Shown: piece after piece, positions 6,643 through 15,764 of the stretch
Numbering within the stretch: the stretch's first letter is position 1
Layout: the number at the start of each line of letters is the position of its first letter
Origin: Myxococcales bacterium
GTDB taxonomy: Bacteria > Myxococcota_A > Polyangia > Palsa-1104
NCBI GenBank assembly: GCA_028287105.1
Contig: JAQBQH010000200.1
Location: 1 to 32,506 of the forward strand
Direction: 5' to 3'
DNA length: 32,506 nucleotides
Notes under the pieces: generated by a model
Told to the model about the DNA's origin: nothing
Seen by the model: the letters and a program-made list of their open reading frames with translations, nothing else
The model's database searches: none
Made by a program: the position numbers and the translations under genes

Positions 6643-9558
6643 TCAAGAGTCTTGCAACGCGCGTTCCGTCGGCAGATGTCGCGCATACCGTGCACGGATC
6701 CGTTCCGTGTGGGCGCGATAGTCGGCGAGCAGGCGCGCGCCGGAATCCTCGCCGTGATAGCCCAACCGCCGCGCCAGCTTCGTCAATTCGTCGGCGCGAT
6801 CGGTGATCTGCTGAATCGACCGGTCCTGCACGATGCGGATGCGGTTCTCGAGACGGCGCAGGAACGCGTACGACTCGCCGAGGGTGCGCGCCTCCTCGTC
6901 GGGCAAAACGCCCTCCTTGGCCAGCGCCGCCAGCGCATCTGCCGTGGCTCGCTGGCGCAGCGACGGCAAGCGCGGACCATGGACGAGCTGCAGGTACTGC
7001 ACGAGGAACTCCACGTCGACGAGCCCGCCGCGCCCGGTCTTGATGTTGAACCTGTGCGCCGTCTCCTGCGCCAGCTCCTTCTCCATGCGCACGCGCAGCC
7101 GACCGATCTCCTGTGCCATGGCCGACGCGTCGGCCGCCCCGTCGGCGCCGTAGACGTGGGCGTCGGCGAGCGCCTCGATCTCGGCGCCGAGCGCGCGATC
7201 GCCGGCGACGGTGCGCGCCTTGATGAGCGCCTGTCGCTCCCACAGCGCCGCCTCCTTGGCGTGATAGGTCTTGAAGCCGGTCAGCGACGAGACGAGCGCG
7301 CCCTTTTGCCCCGAGGGCCGGAGGCGCGTGTCGATTTCGTAGAGCCGCCCTTCGTCGAGGTAGGAGGAGAGGCCGTGGATGAGCCGCTGCGCCAGGCGCG
7401 ACATGACCTCGAAGTTCGTCGCCGCGCGGCCGCCCTCGGCCTGCCCCTCGTCGCTGTACACGAAGACGACGTCGAGATCGGACGAGTAGGTCATCTCGCG
7501 GCCGCCCAGCTTGCCGAGGCCGAGCACCGCCAGCGACGCCGTCGGCGTGCCCCACTTGCGGAACGTGGGCGGCGCGACCACGGCCAGCGCGGCTTCGAGC
7601 GTGGCGTCGGCGAGGTCGGTCAGCTGCGCCGAGACCTCGGCCGGGGTCAGCTCGCCCCCGACGTCGAAGAGGCCGATGCGCACCAGCTCCTCGTTCTTCA
7701 CGCGGCGCAGCGCGTTCAGCCGCGCCTCCTCGTCGTCGGCGTCGAGACCGTCCTGCGCGCGCGTCACCAGGTCGTCGATCTCGCTGCGCGAGCGCACGCG
7801 CGCCGACGACGCCGCCGACAGGAGCGGCTCGGCGAGCTCGGGATGGGCGATGAGCGCCTTGCCGAGGAACTCCGAGGTGCCGAAGAGGGTGACCAGTAGA
7901 CGCGCCAGCGGCCGATGCTGTGCGAATAGCCGCCAGATCGTCGCACTCTCGCCGCGCCGCCCGACCAGATCGACCAGGCGGCGCAGCGCCAGGTCCGGAT
8001 CGGGCGAGGCCGACGCCTCCTCGAGCAGCACCGCGGCGACATCGTCGGGCGTCGAGGGGGCGAAGGGCGACTGCGGCTTCGAGCGCAAGGTCAGCATCTC
8101 GTCGGCCGAGGCCTCGGGATCGCGGAAGCCGAGCTGCGCCAGCGCTGCGGCCAGCTCCGGTCGGCCCGCTGAGGGATCGAGCAGCCGCAGCACCGGCGCC
8201 GGCGGTGCCGACTCGGGCGCGCCCAGCGTCGCGAAGATCTCCGACACCTTGAGGCGCGTCGCGGCCAGCGCCCGCTGAAAGGCGGCACCGTCGACGAAGC
8301 CGAGCCGGCGGCCGAGGAGCGCCAGATTCTCGTCGTCGGTGGGCAGCGCGTGGGTCTGCCGCCCTTCGGCGAGCTGCAGCCGGTGCTCGACGCGGCGCAG
8401 GAACACGTACGACTCGGCCAGCGTGTGATGCTCGCGCTCCGAGACGATGCCCGCCGTGCGCAGCCGATCGAGCGCGCGCAAGGTTCCGCGCAGCCGCAGC
8501 GACGGGTTGCGCCCGCCATGCACGAGCTGCAGCGCCTGCGTGAAGAACTCGACCTCGCGAATGCCGCCCGGCCCCAGCTTGACGTCGTGCTCCGTGGCGC
8601 GCTCGGCCCGCATGCGCGCCATGAGCTCGTGCACCGCGCGGATGACGTTGCCGACGCCGGAGCGCGGCCAGACGAACGGCTCCAGCATCGCCTCGGTCTC
8701 GGCGCCGAGATCGAGGTCGCCCGCGACGGGCCGCGCCTTGACCCACGCCTGGCGCTCCCACGGGCGGCCGAACGCTTCGTAGTAGCGCTCGGCGGCGCCG
8801 ACCGAGTTGCAGACCGGGCCGCGCGTGCCTTCGGGGCGCAGGCGCAGATCGACGCGGAACACGAAGCCCTCGTCGCCCACGTCGGCGATGGCGCGCGTCA
8901 AGCGCTCGCACAGCTTGGCGAAGAACTCGTGCAGCGAGAGCGCGCCGGCGGCGCCCTGATCGGTCTCGTAGAGGTACAGAAGATCGATGTCCGACGAGAA
9001 ATTGAGCTCCTCGCCGCCGAGCTTGCCCATGCCGAAGACCACGAAGCGGCAGCGGCGCCCGTCGGTGGTGAGTGGCTCGCCGTGACGCGCGACCAGCTCG
9101 GCGTGCAGCCGAACCAGCGCGGCGTCGAGCGTGACGTCGGCCAGATGGGCCAGCTCGCGCGCCACCTCCTCGGGCGGACCCCAGCCGAGCTCTCGCGCGC
9201 CGAGGCGCAGATACTCGCGGTTGCGGTAGGCGCGCAACCCGGCCAGGAGCTCCACTCCGTCGAGCGCCGCCGCCAGCTCGCTGCGCATGGTGTCGGCGTC
9301 CTTTTCACGGCGCAGATAGGGGTCGCGCGCCAGCGACGCGAGCACCGCCGGATTGCGCACCAGGGGCGCCGTCAGATAGGGCGACTGCGAGGCCATCGCC
9401 AGCAGCAGCCCCGCCGCGTCGTCGTCGCTGACGAGCTCCGGCAGCTGCGCGCCGGCCGCGTCGCAAAAGCGGGCGATGCGCGTCGGCGCCCCCTCCGGAT
9501 CGGGACCCACCCGGGCAGCCGCCTCCAAATGCGCGCGCGGTTCGGACACGAGCCGCAA
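6643..9558 (-). CDS. glnE: Bifunctional glutamine synthetase adenylyltransferase / adenylyl-removing enzyme
   Basis: The 971-residue protein has two nucleotidyltransferase halves, close to the length of E. coli GlnE (about 946). The N-terminal half carries GMGKLGGEELNFSSDIDLLYLY and the C-terminal half GLGKLGGREMTYSSDLDVVFVY. In each, the DxD aspartates bind the catalytic metals. By family knowledge the N-terminal half removes AMP from glutamine synthetase and the C-terminal half adds it, in response to PII and glutamine, so it tunes nitrogen assimilation. The start is TTG at 9558 or GTG at 9549. Neither has a good Shine-Dalgarno, and a TATATA/TATAGT -10-like stretch lies immediately upstream. 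It is divergent from glmU. Confidence 0.96.
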   Translation of the reverse strand: MRLVSEPRAHLEAAARVGPDPEGAPTRIARFCDAAGAQLPELVSDDDAAGLLLAMASQSPYLTAPLVRNPAVLASLARDPYLRREKDADTMRSELAAALDGVELLAGLRAYRNREYLRLGARELGWGPPEEVARELAHLADVTLDAALVRLHAELVARHGEPLTTDGRRCRFVVFGMGKLGGEELNFSSDIDLLYLYETDQGAAGALSLHEFFAKLCERLTRAIADVGDEGFVFRVDLRLRPEGTRGPVCNSVGAAERYYEAFGRPWERQAWVKARPVAGDLDLGAETEAMLEPFVWPRSGVGNVIRAVHELMARMRAERATEHDVKLGPGGIREVEFFTQALQLVHGGRNPSLRLRGTLRALDRLRTAGIVSEREHHTLAESYVFLRRVEHRLQLAEGRQTHALPTDDENLALLGRRLGFVDGAAFQRALAATRLKVSEIFATLGAPESAPPAPVLRLLDPSAGRPELAAALAQLGFRDPEASADEMLTLRSKPQSPFAPSTPDDVAAVLLEEASASPDPDLALRRLVDLVGRRGESATIWRLFAQHRPLARLLVTLFGTSEFLGKALIAHPELAEPLLSAASSARVRSRSEIDDLVTRAQDGLDADDEEARLNALRRVKNEELVRIGLFDVGGELTPAEVSAQLTDLADATLEAALAVVAPPTFRKWGTPTASLAVLGLGKLGGREMTYSSDLDVVFVYSDEGQAEGGRAATNFEVMSRLAQRLIHGLSSYLDEGRLYEIDTRLRPSGQKGALVSSLTGFKTYHAKEAALWERQALIKARTVAGDRALGAEIEALADAHVYGADGAADASAMAQEIGRLRVRMEKELAQETAHRFNIKTGRGGLVDVEFLVQYLQLVHGPRLPSLRQRATADALAALAKEGVLPDEEARTLGESYAFLRRLENRIRIVQDRSIQQITDRADELTKLARRLGYHGEDSGARLLADYRAHTERIRARYARHLPTERALQDS

Positions 9559-9576
9559 ACTATATACCGAGCCCCC

Positions 9577-9605
9577 TTGATCCGACGACGGCGCGACACG
9601 ATACT
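9577..9605 (+). promoter_or_regulatory. Sigma-70-type promoter for glmU
   Basis: TTGATC (9577-9582) and GATACT (9600-9605) are spaced by 17 bases. Transcription would start around 9612, about three bases before the glmU ATG at 9615. The leader is thus nearly absent, in line with no Shine-Dalgarno. The same TTGATC -35 recurs before the FrzS-like gene. Confidence 0.5.
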
Positions 9606-9614
9606 CGCCGGACG

Positions 9615-11156
9615 ATGAGCATGAATGTCGCGACGGTCATCCTGGCGGCGGGTCTCGGCACGCGCATGAAGTCGGACAAGGCCAAGGTGCTGCACACCGT
9701 CGCCGGCCGACCGATGATCGAGTACCCGGTGGCGATGGCGCGCGCGCTCGGCTCGACGCGCGTCGTCTGCGTTCTGGGACACCAGGCCGACAAGGTGCGC
9801 GAGGCGGTCGAGCGCCGCTTCGGCGCCGGCAGCATCGAAGTCGCGATCCAGTCCGAGCAGCGCGGCACCGGCCACGCCGTGCTCATGGCCGAGCCGCAGC
9901 TCGGCGACCACGACGGCCTCGTGCTCATTCTCTACGGCGACACGCCGCTGCTCACCCGCGCGGTGCTCGAGCGCCTCGTCGCGGGCGCCTCGTCGTCGAC
10001 GGTGACGATGATGACGGCGCGGCTGCCCGATCCCAGGGGCTACGGCCGCGTGGTGCGCGACAGCGACGGCAAGTTCGTCAAGATCGTCGAAGAGAAGGAC
10101 GCCACCGACGCGGAGCAGCGGCTCGACGAGATCAACGCCGGCATCTACTGCGGCCCGGCCAAGTTCTTCTTCCACACGCTGGCGTCCATCGGCACCAACA
10201 ACGCGCAGGGCGAGATCTACCTCACCGACGTCATGGAGCGCGCCGCGCGGCAGCTCGGGGTCGTCACGGTGGAGGCCGCCGCCGACGAGGTCATGGGCTG
10301 CAACGATCGCGTCGACGTCGCCAAGGCCGACCGCATCGTCCGCTTGCGGCTGGCCGAGGAGCTGATGCGCGCCGGCGTCGCCGTGCGCGATCCCGAGCGG
10401 CTCTACGTCGAGCCGGGCGTCGAGGTCGGGCGCGACACGGTGCTCGGCCCCAACGTCGAGCTGCGCGGCAAGGTCAAGATCGGCAGCGGCTGTGTCGTCG
10501 AGCAGGGCGCGGTCATCACCGACTGCACCGTCGGCGACCGCGTGCACATCAAGCCCTACTGCGTCATGTCGGAGTCGACGGTCGCCAACGGCGCGCAGAT
10601 CGGCCCCTGGTGTCACATCCGGCCGGGCAGCGTCATCGAGGACGACGTGCACCTCGGCAACTTCGTCGAGACCAAGAAGACCCGCATGGGGCGCGGCGCC
10701 AAGGCCAACCACCTCACCTATCTCGGCGACGCGGACGTCGGCGAGAAGGTCAACGTCGGCTGCGGCACCATCACCTGCAACTACGACGGCTACGTCAAAT
10801 CGCGCACGGTGATCGAGGACGGCGCCTTCATCGGCTCCGATACGCAGCTGGTGGCACCTGTCACCGTCGGCAGGGGTGCGGTCACCGCCGCGGGCACCAC
10901 CGTGTACCGCGACGTCCCTGCCGGGGCGCTGGCGTTGACCCGGCCGGAGCTGGTGTTCGTCGAGGGTTGGGCCGAGCGCAAGCGTGAGAAAATGCAAGCG
11001 CGCAAGGGCACCAACGGGGTTTCGGGCGGCGCCGCCGGAAACGTGAAGCACGCGCCCAACTTCCCGAAACCGAAGACTAAAAAGAAGAAGCAGGCGCCAG
11101 TAAAGGCGAAGACCAAGGCGAGTGTGAAGGGCAAACCCGCGCGCCGACGCGGTTGA
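9615..11156 (+). CDS. glmU: Bifunctional GlmU: UDP-GlcNAc pyrophosphorylase / glucosamine-1-phosphate acetyltransferase
   Basis: The N-terminal domain has the LAAGLGTRMKS nucleotide-binding loop (residues about 10-20) with the Lys of KAKVLH. It also has the YGDTPLL and EEKDAT segments of the uridylyltransferase. The C-terminal half is a left-handed beta helix of hexapeptide repeats ending in NHLTYLGDADVG and GCGTITCNYDG. The His of HLTYLGD corresponds to the acetyltransferase base. The enzyme makes UDP-GlcNAc for peptidoglycan and LPS in the cytoplasm. At 513 residues it is about 55 longer than E. coli GlmU. The extra C-terminus is a Lys/Ala/Pro-rich basic tail of unknown role. Its stop codon lies within the -35 of the next transcription unit. 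Confidence 0.97.
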   Translation: MSMNVATVILAAGLGTRMKSDKAKVLHTVAGRPMIEYPVAMARALGSTRVVCVLGHQADKVREAVERRFGAGSIEVAIQSEQRGTGHAVLMAEPQLGDHDGLVLILYGDTPLLTRAVLERLVAGASSSTVTMMTARLPDPRGYGRVVRDSDGKFVKIVEEKDATDAEQRLDEINAGIYCGPAKFFFHTLASIGTNNAQGEIYLTDVMERAARQLGVVTVEAAADEVMGCNDRVDVAKADRIVRLRLAEELMRAGVAVRDPERLYVEPGVEVGRDTVLGPNVELRGKVKIGSGCVVEQGAVITDCTVGDRVHIKPYCVMSESTVANGAQIGPWCHIRPGSVIEDDVHLGNFVETKKTRMGRGAKANHLTYLGDADVGEKVNVGCGTITCNYDGYVKSRTVIEDGAFIGSDTQLVAPVTVGRGAVTAAGTTVYRDVPAGALALTRPELVFVEGWAERKREKMQARKGTNGVSGGAAGNVKHAPNFPKPKTKKKKQAPVKAKTKASVKGKPARRRG

Positions 11157-11179
11157 CATCGGCGGCGGTCTGATTTAAA
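11153..11179 (+). promoter_or_regulatory. Promoter of the SCP2-racemase operon, overlapping the glmU stop
   Basis: A perfect TTGACA -35 (11153-11158) contains the glmU stop codon TGA. The best -10 is TTTAAA at 11174-11179 (spacing 15) or TTAAAC one base later (spacing 16). The -10 is weak, which suits a regulated promoter, and a palindrome lies directly downstream. Confidence 0.5.
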
Positions 11180-11183
11180 CGAC

Positions 11184-11197
11184 TGAACGGTCATTCA
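11184..11197 (+). promoter_or_regulatory. Imperfect palindrome, candidate TetR-type operator
   Basis: TGAACG-GT-CATTCA is a 6-2-6 inverted repeat with one mismatch (CATTCA against CGTTCA). It resembles operators of TetR-family regulators of lipid metabolism. It lies where the transcript should begin, so a bound repressor would block the SCP2-racemase operon. No TetR gene is in the window. Confidence 0.45.
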
Positions 11198-11211
11198 ACG
11201 AGGAGAAGGTC

Positions 11212-11559
11212 ATGGCGAAGGTTCCCGAGAACGCCCAGCAGCTCTTCAACGTCGATGTTCCCGCGGCGCTCTTGAAGCACCCGGACAAGGCGCGTGAAAT
11301 CGGTGCGGTTTACCTGTTCAAGATTGCCGGCGACGGCGGCGGCACGTGGACGGTCGACCTGACCGCCAATCCCCCGACGGTCTCCGACGGCGACAAGGGC
11401 AACGCCCAGTGCACGTTCGAAGTCCAGCACGAGGACTTCAAGCAGATGCTGACCAACCCCGCCATGGGGATGCAGCTCTACTTCCAGGGCAAGCTCAAGG
11501 TCACCGGCGACCCGATGCTCGCCACCAAGTTGCAGAAGCTCTTCCAGCTCAGCGCTTGA
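11212..11559 (+). CDS. SCP2 sterol-carrier-domain protein
   Basis: The 115-residue protein is a single SCP2 domain. It has the pattern AREIGAVYLFKIAGDGGGTWTVDL, then a FEVQHEDFKQMLTNPAMGMQLYFQGKLKVTGDPMLATKL core, which is the family hallmark (lipid-binding tunnel and the GKLKxxGD turn). SCP2 proteins bind fatty acyl-CoAs or sterols and hand them to enzymes. GAGGAGAAGG precedes the ATG. Its stop codon overlaps the next start (TGATG), so it is cotranslated with an alpha-methylacyl-CoA racemase. I infer that it presents branched acyl-CoA or sterol side-chain substrates to that enzyme. Confidence 0.9.
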   Translation: MAKVPENAQQLFNVDVPAALLKHPDKAREIGAVYLFKIAGDGGGTWTVDLTANPPTVSDGDKGNAQCTFEVQHEDFKQMLTNPAMGMQLYFQGKLKVTGDPMLATKLQKLFQLSA

Positions 11560-12710
11560 TGAACGCGCCCCTCAAAGGGGTGCGGGTGCTCGACCTCTCG
11601 CGGCTCATTCCCGGGCCGTTCTGTACGCTCATTCTCTCCGACCTCGGGGCCAGCGTCGACAAGCTGGAGGATCCGCACGTCGGCGACTACCTGCGTATGT
11701 TTCCGCCGCACAAGCGCGGCCAGGCCGGGCGCTTCAACGCGCTCAACCGCGACAAGCGATCGTTGTGCCTCGACCTCAAGAAGCCCGAGGGGCGCGACGC
11801 GCTGTTGCGGTTGGCGCGGCAGTACGACGTCGTGGTCGAGAGCTTCCGCCCCGGGGTCCTCGATAAGCTGGGCGTCGGTTTCTCGTCGCTGGCCAAGGAA
11901 AATCCGCGCATCATCATGCTGTCGATCAGCGGCTACGGTCAGGACGGGCCGCTGCGCGACAAGGCCGGACACGATCTCAACTACCTGGCGCTCGGCGGAG
12001 TGCTCGGCCTCGCCGGGCCGCCCGACCGTCCACCGCCGACGCCGGCCATCCAGCTCGCCGACGTCGCGGGCGGCGCGCTCTTCGGTGCCGTCGGCATTCT
12101 GGCGGCGCTGTACGAACGCGAGCGCACCGGCCGCGGGCAGCAGATCGACGTCTCGATGTGCGAAGGCGCGCTGGCGTTCGTCATCCCCGATCTCGGCAAC
12201 TACGACGCGTCGGGCGTTCCGCCCAAGCGCGGCGGCGAGATCTTGAACGGCGGCGCCGCCTGTTACGGCGTCTATCGCACCAAGGATGGGCGCTTCCTCT
12301 CGGTCGGCGCGCTCGAGCCCAAGTTCTGGGCCCAGTTCAACCAGGTCATCGGCCGCCCCGTCGACCACTCGGAGCTCATCGGCGACGACGCGGCGCAGGC
12401 GCGCGTGCGCGGCGAGATCCAGGCCATCCTCGAGGGCAAGACGCGCGACGAGTGGGAGGCGATCTTCGTCGGCGACGTCTGCGTCGAGCCGGTGCTCTCC
12501 ACCGACGAGCTGGCGGCGCATCCGCAGCATCGCGCGCGCGGCATGTTCTTCGATCTCGACGGCCTCCAGCAGACGCGCACGCCGTTCGGGAGCGCCGAGG
12601 GACATCGCGCGCCGCCTTCGCTCGGCGGCGACGGCGCTGCGATCTTGAAAGAGGCGGGCTTCTCCGACGCCGACATCGACCGGCTGCACGCCGGCGGCGT
12701 CACCAAGTAG
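11559..12710 (+). CDS. Alpha-methylacyl-CoA racemase (CaiB/BaiF class III CoA-transferase fold)
   Basis: The 383-residue protein has the CaiB/BaiF fold, beginning GVRVLDLSRLIPGPFCT. Three residues match the racemase active site with exact spacing: His138 in GHDLNY, Asp168 in LADVAGG and Glu253 in GALEPKFW. In Mycobacterium tuberculosis MCR these are His126, Asp156 and Glu241, so all three are offset by 12. This argues for racemase rather than a CoA-transferase. The enzyme interconverts (R)- and (S)-2-methylacyl-CoA so that branched fatty acids or sterol side chains can enter beta-oxidation. Translation is coupled to the SCP2 gene by a one-base overlap. The physiological substrate is not shown by the sequence. 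Confidence 0.92.
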   Translation: MNAPLKGVRVLDLSRLIPGPFCTLILSDLGASVDKLEDPHVGDYLRMFPPHKRGQAGRFNALNRDKRSLCLDLKKPEGRDALLRLARQYDVVVESFRPGVLDKLGVGFSSLAKENPRIIMLSISGYGQDGPLRDKAGHDLNYLALGGVLGLAGPPDRPPPTPAIQLADVAGGALFGAVGILAALYERERTGRGQQIDVSMCEGALAFVIPDLGNYDASGVPPKRGGEILNGGAACYGVYRTKDGRFLSVGALEPKFWAQFNQVIGRPVDHSELIGDDAAQARVRGEIQAILEGKTRDEWEAIFVGDVCVEPVLSTDELAAHPQHRARGMFFDLDGLQQTRTPFGSAEGHRAPPSLGGDGAAILKEAGFSDADIDRLHAGGVTK

Positions 12711-12717
12711 GCGCGGG

Positions 12718-12748
12718 GTCGGCGAGGCGCGCCAGGCGCGGGACCGAC
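12718..12748. terminator. Hairpin between convergent genes
   Basis: GTCGG (12718-12722) pairs with CCGAC (12744-12748). Inside lies a second stem, CGCGC (12728-12732) with GCGCG (12736-12740), around a CAG loop. It falls between the racemase stop (12710) and the stop of the minus-strand gene (12750). There is no T-run, so bidirectional termination is only plausible. Confidence 0.4.
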
Positions 12749-12749
12749 G

Positions 12750-13202
12750 CTAGGCGCGCGTTGGGATGGGCCAGCTCTGGCCGGCGGCGCGCAACGTTCC
12801 GTCCTCGATGCGCTCGGCCAGCGTGTTCCACGCCAGCGTCGAGACCTTGGCGTCGAAGCGCTGCTTGACCACGCAATGCGGGAGCCCGCCGGCGCGCAGG
12901 TGCAGCGTCGCGTAGTCGAGCTCCTCGTCGCTGTCGTCGCTGAGGCGCATCATCGCGCGGTCGCCTTCCCAGCGCGCGGAGCGGACCACGAAGGGCGCCC
13001 CGTCGACGTCGAGGTAGACGAAGCGCTTGTCGTCGAGCCGCAGCACCCAACGTCCGTCGGGGTTGCGATCGAGCCAGCGCCAGAAGGCGGCGCGCAGACC
13101 GTGGTGCGTGACCTGGGCACCCTCGTGCCAGAAGTGCCCGTCGGCGTCGAGTCGGATGCCGCTCTGCCGCAGCTTCTCGATCTCGGCGTCGCTGAGCTGC
13201 AC
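12750..13202 (-). CDS. DUF1285-like protein
   Basis: This is a 150-residue cytoplasmic protein. Residues 15-85 follow the DUF1285 pattern as I recall it: an Ile/Leu-DxDGxxWHEGxxV start, then [20 protein letters not shown], then [13 protein letters not shown] second beta-rich half follows. Function of that family is unknown. The GTG start at 13202 lies one base beyond the stop of the DUF465 gene, so it is the last gene of the EEP-rseP-tsaB operon and probably depends on translational reinitiation. The family assignment is from pattern memory and could be a more distant relation. Confidence 0.7.
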   Translation of the reverse strand: MQLSDAEIEKLRQSGIRLDADGHFWHEGAQVTHHGLRAAFWRWLDRNPDGRWVLRLDDKRFVYLDVDGAPFVVRSARWEGDRAMMRLSDDSDEELDYATLHLRAGGLPHCVVKQRFDAKVSTLAWNTLAERIEDGTLRAAGQSWPIPTRA

Positions 13203-13203
13203 G

Positions 13204-13404
13204 TCAGTTGTCGCGCGAGAGATGCAGGATCGTATCTTTGAGCTGCAGCTTCGCCTTCTTGATCTCGGCTCGCTCGCGCTGCTCGTCGGGGCTGAGCGAG
13301 AGGTGCCGCTCCAGCTCGGCGAGGCGAATCTCGAGACGATGGTGCTCGGTGCGGAGCTCTTCGAGTTGGACGATACGCTCGGTCTTCTGCATCGTTTTGA
13401 TCAC
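13204..13404 (-). CDS. Small DUF465 (YdcH-like) helical protein
   Basis: The 66-residue product is almost all helix: [22 protein letters not shown], a short SLSPDE turn and then [13 protein letters not shown]. The LSPxE...E(I/L)KKxKLxLKD pattern is the DUF465 hallmark. These proteins are short coiled-coil hairpins of unknown role. The start is either GTG at 13404 or ATG at 13392. The GAGGGAG stretch touches the GTG but is 11 bases from the ATG, so the choice is open. It lies between tsaB and the DUF1285-like gene in a tight operon. Confidence 0.85.
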   Translation of the reverse strand: MIKTMQKTERIVQLEELRTEHHRLEIRLAELERHLSLSPDEQRERAEIKKAKLQLKDTILHLSRDN

Positions 13405-13425
13405 TCCCTCGATGACCCCTTGATT

Positions 13426-14090
<665 letters not shown>

Positions 14091-14094
<4 letters not shown>

Positions 14095-15764
14095 TTGAAC
14101 ATCCCCGAGAGGTGGCGCGCCAGATCGTTGCGCAGCGCCAGGAGCATGAGCGCGCCGAGCAACATGAGCCCGATGAGCGTCGCCCGCTCGCGCGCGCGCG
14201 CCGACACCGGCCGGCGACGCACCGCCTCGAGCAGGATGAGCGTCGCCTGACCGCCGTCGAGGAGCGGGACGGGCAAGAGATTGAGCAGCCCGAGGTTGAG
14301 CGAGATCAGCGCTGCGACGGCGAGGAAGTGGTCGAGCCCGTGCTGCGCAGCGACGCCGGCCACCTCGTAGACGAGGATGGGGCCGCCGATCGACGTCGCC
14401 GGCAGGCGGCCGATCAGCGTCAGGCCGAGAACGCGCATCAGCGTCGCGGTGACCGAGGCCGCGCGCGCGACGCCCTCGCCGGCAGCGGTGAAGAGGTTGC
14501 GGTCGCGCGGCAGCGTCGGCACCGGCACGATGGCGCGCGCCCCCTCGGCGCCGAAGACGTAGAACGTCGACTCGGCCTGGTACTCGTCGAGCTGCAGGCG
14601 GCGGTCGAGCATGAAGGCGGCGTGGCGATCGTTGCCGTCGAGGCCGTGCCAGGCGACGGTGTGCTCGTCGGTCGGATGCTCGTCGAGCGTCTGCGCCAGC
14701 TGCTCCCACGACATGACGGGCTGGCCGTCGAGCAGCGTGAGCATGTCGCCGCGGCCGAGACCGATCGCGGCCGCCGGCGTGGCCGGCTCGACGGCGTGCA
14801 CGAAGGTGTCGGCCGAGCGCACGCCGGCGTCGTAGCGCGGCGGCTTGCCCGGCGGCGCCACGTTGACCGGCACCACCTGCGCCGTGCGCGGCGAGAGCAG
14901 CGCCAACGACGCGAAGCCGAGCGCCGCGTCGACGGGGCGGAGGAAGGTGACCACCAACATGCCCGAGCCGCGCGGCTGCGTCAGCGGCTCGAGCTCACTC
15001 GAGGTCCCGACGGGGCGGCCGTGGATGGCGGTGACGATGTCGAAGTTGCGCAGCCCCGCTTTGTACGCGGCGCTGTCACCACTGATGACGCCGATCTGAG
15101 GCAGCTTGAAATAGGGCGCCACGCCGATGAGGCCGACCTTCTCGCGCGCGCCGAACGGATCGGTGCGCATGTGCACGCGCGGGGTGACGATCTTGGTGAG
15201 ACCGCGCGCGGCCTCGCCCTTGGCGGTGGGGCGCTCGACGCTGATACGCAGCTCGCGCCCCGGCGAGCGCAACACGCGCTGGTTGAACTCGTCCCACGCG
15301 CGCAGCGACTCGCCGTCGACGGAGACGACGCGATCGCCCGGGCGCAGATCGGCGCCGGCGGCCGGCTGTCCCGCGAAGACGGTTCCGATCGTCGCCGCCG
15401 GCGCGCCCGCCTCGGCGCGCGCGAGCTGCATGAAGACGAAGGCGGCGAACGCGATGTTCGCCAGCGGCCCGGCGAAGATGATGGCGAGCCGCTGCCAGGC
15501 GGGGCGCAGCGCGAAGGCGAACGGCTCGTCCTCGGGCTCGACGTCACGGTCGCCGCCTTCGCCGAGGAGGCGCACGTAGCCGCCGAGCGGGATCATGCCG
15601 ACCGCGAACTCGGTGCCGCGACGGACCCAGTGCACGAGCGGCCGACCGAAGCCGATCTGCAGCTTCTGCACGCGCACGCCGAACAGCCGCGCCATCACGA
15701 AGTGCCCCAGCTCGTGGACCGTGATGAGCACGCCGATGAGCAGCGCGAACCAGAGCAGCGTCAC
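14091..15764 (-). CDS. rseP: Site-2 intramembrane metalloprotease RseP
   Basis: The 557-residue protein has the M50 zinc motif HELGH at residues 17-21 inside the first membrane helix. The C-terminal motif NLLPVPLLDGGQ supplies the third ligand Asp. Between them lie two PDZ-type domains, one around PAAGADLRPGDRVVSVDG and another around ATPAAAIGLGRGDMLTLLDG. Further membrane helices lie near the PLANIAFAAFVFM and final LLGALMLLAL stretches. It would cleave membrane-spanning anti-sigma factors or signal peptides within the inner membrane. It is about 100 residues longer than E. coli RseP, mainly between the two PDZ domains. Its GTG overlaps the upstream EEP stop by four bases. The membrane-anchored anti-sigma factor at 28482 is a conceivable substrate (inference only). 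Confidence 0.93.

Noticed and set aside
5822-8911. A 1029-codon open frame on the minus strand, joining the lipoprotein frame with an alternative frame of glnE
   Set aside because: Only the last 265 codons (from 6619) have a signal peptide and ribosome site. The rest is Arg/Ala-rich shadow of glnE, as expected in high-G+C DNA.
9372-11159. A 595-codon minus-strand frame opposite glmU
   Set aside because: glmU is certain on the plus strand, and the minus product has no family features and shadow-like Asp/Ala/His bias.
13204-13404. A separate coding region on the plus strand at 13208-13423
   Set aside because: The minus-strand DUF465 pattern is clear and sits in the operon. The plus frame is Ser/Arg-rich shadow.
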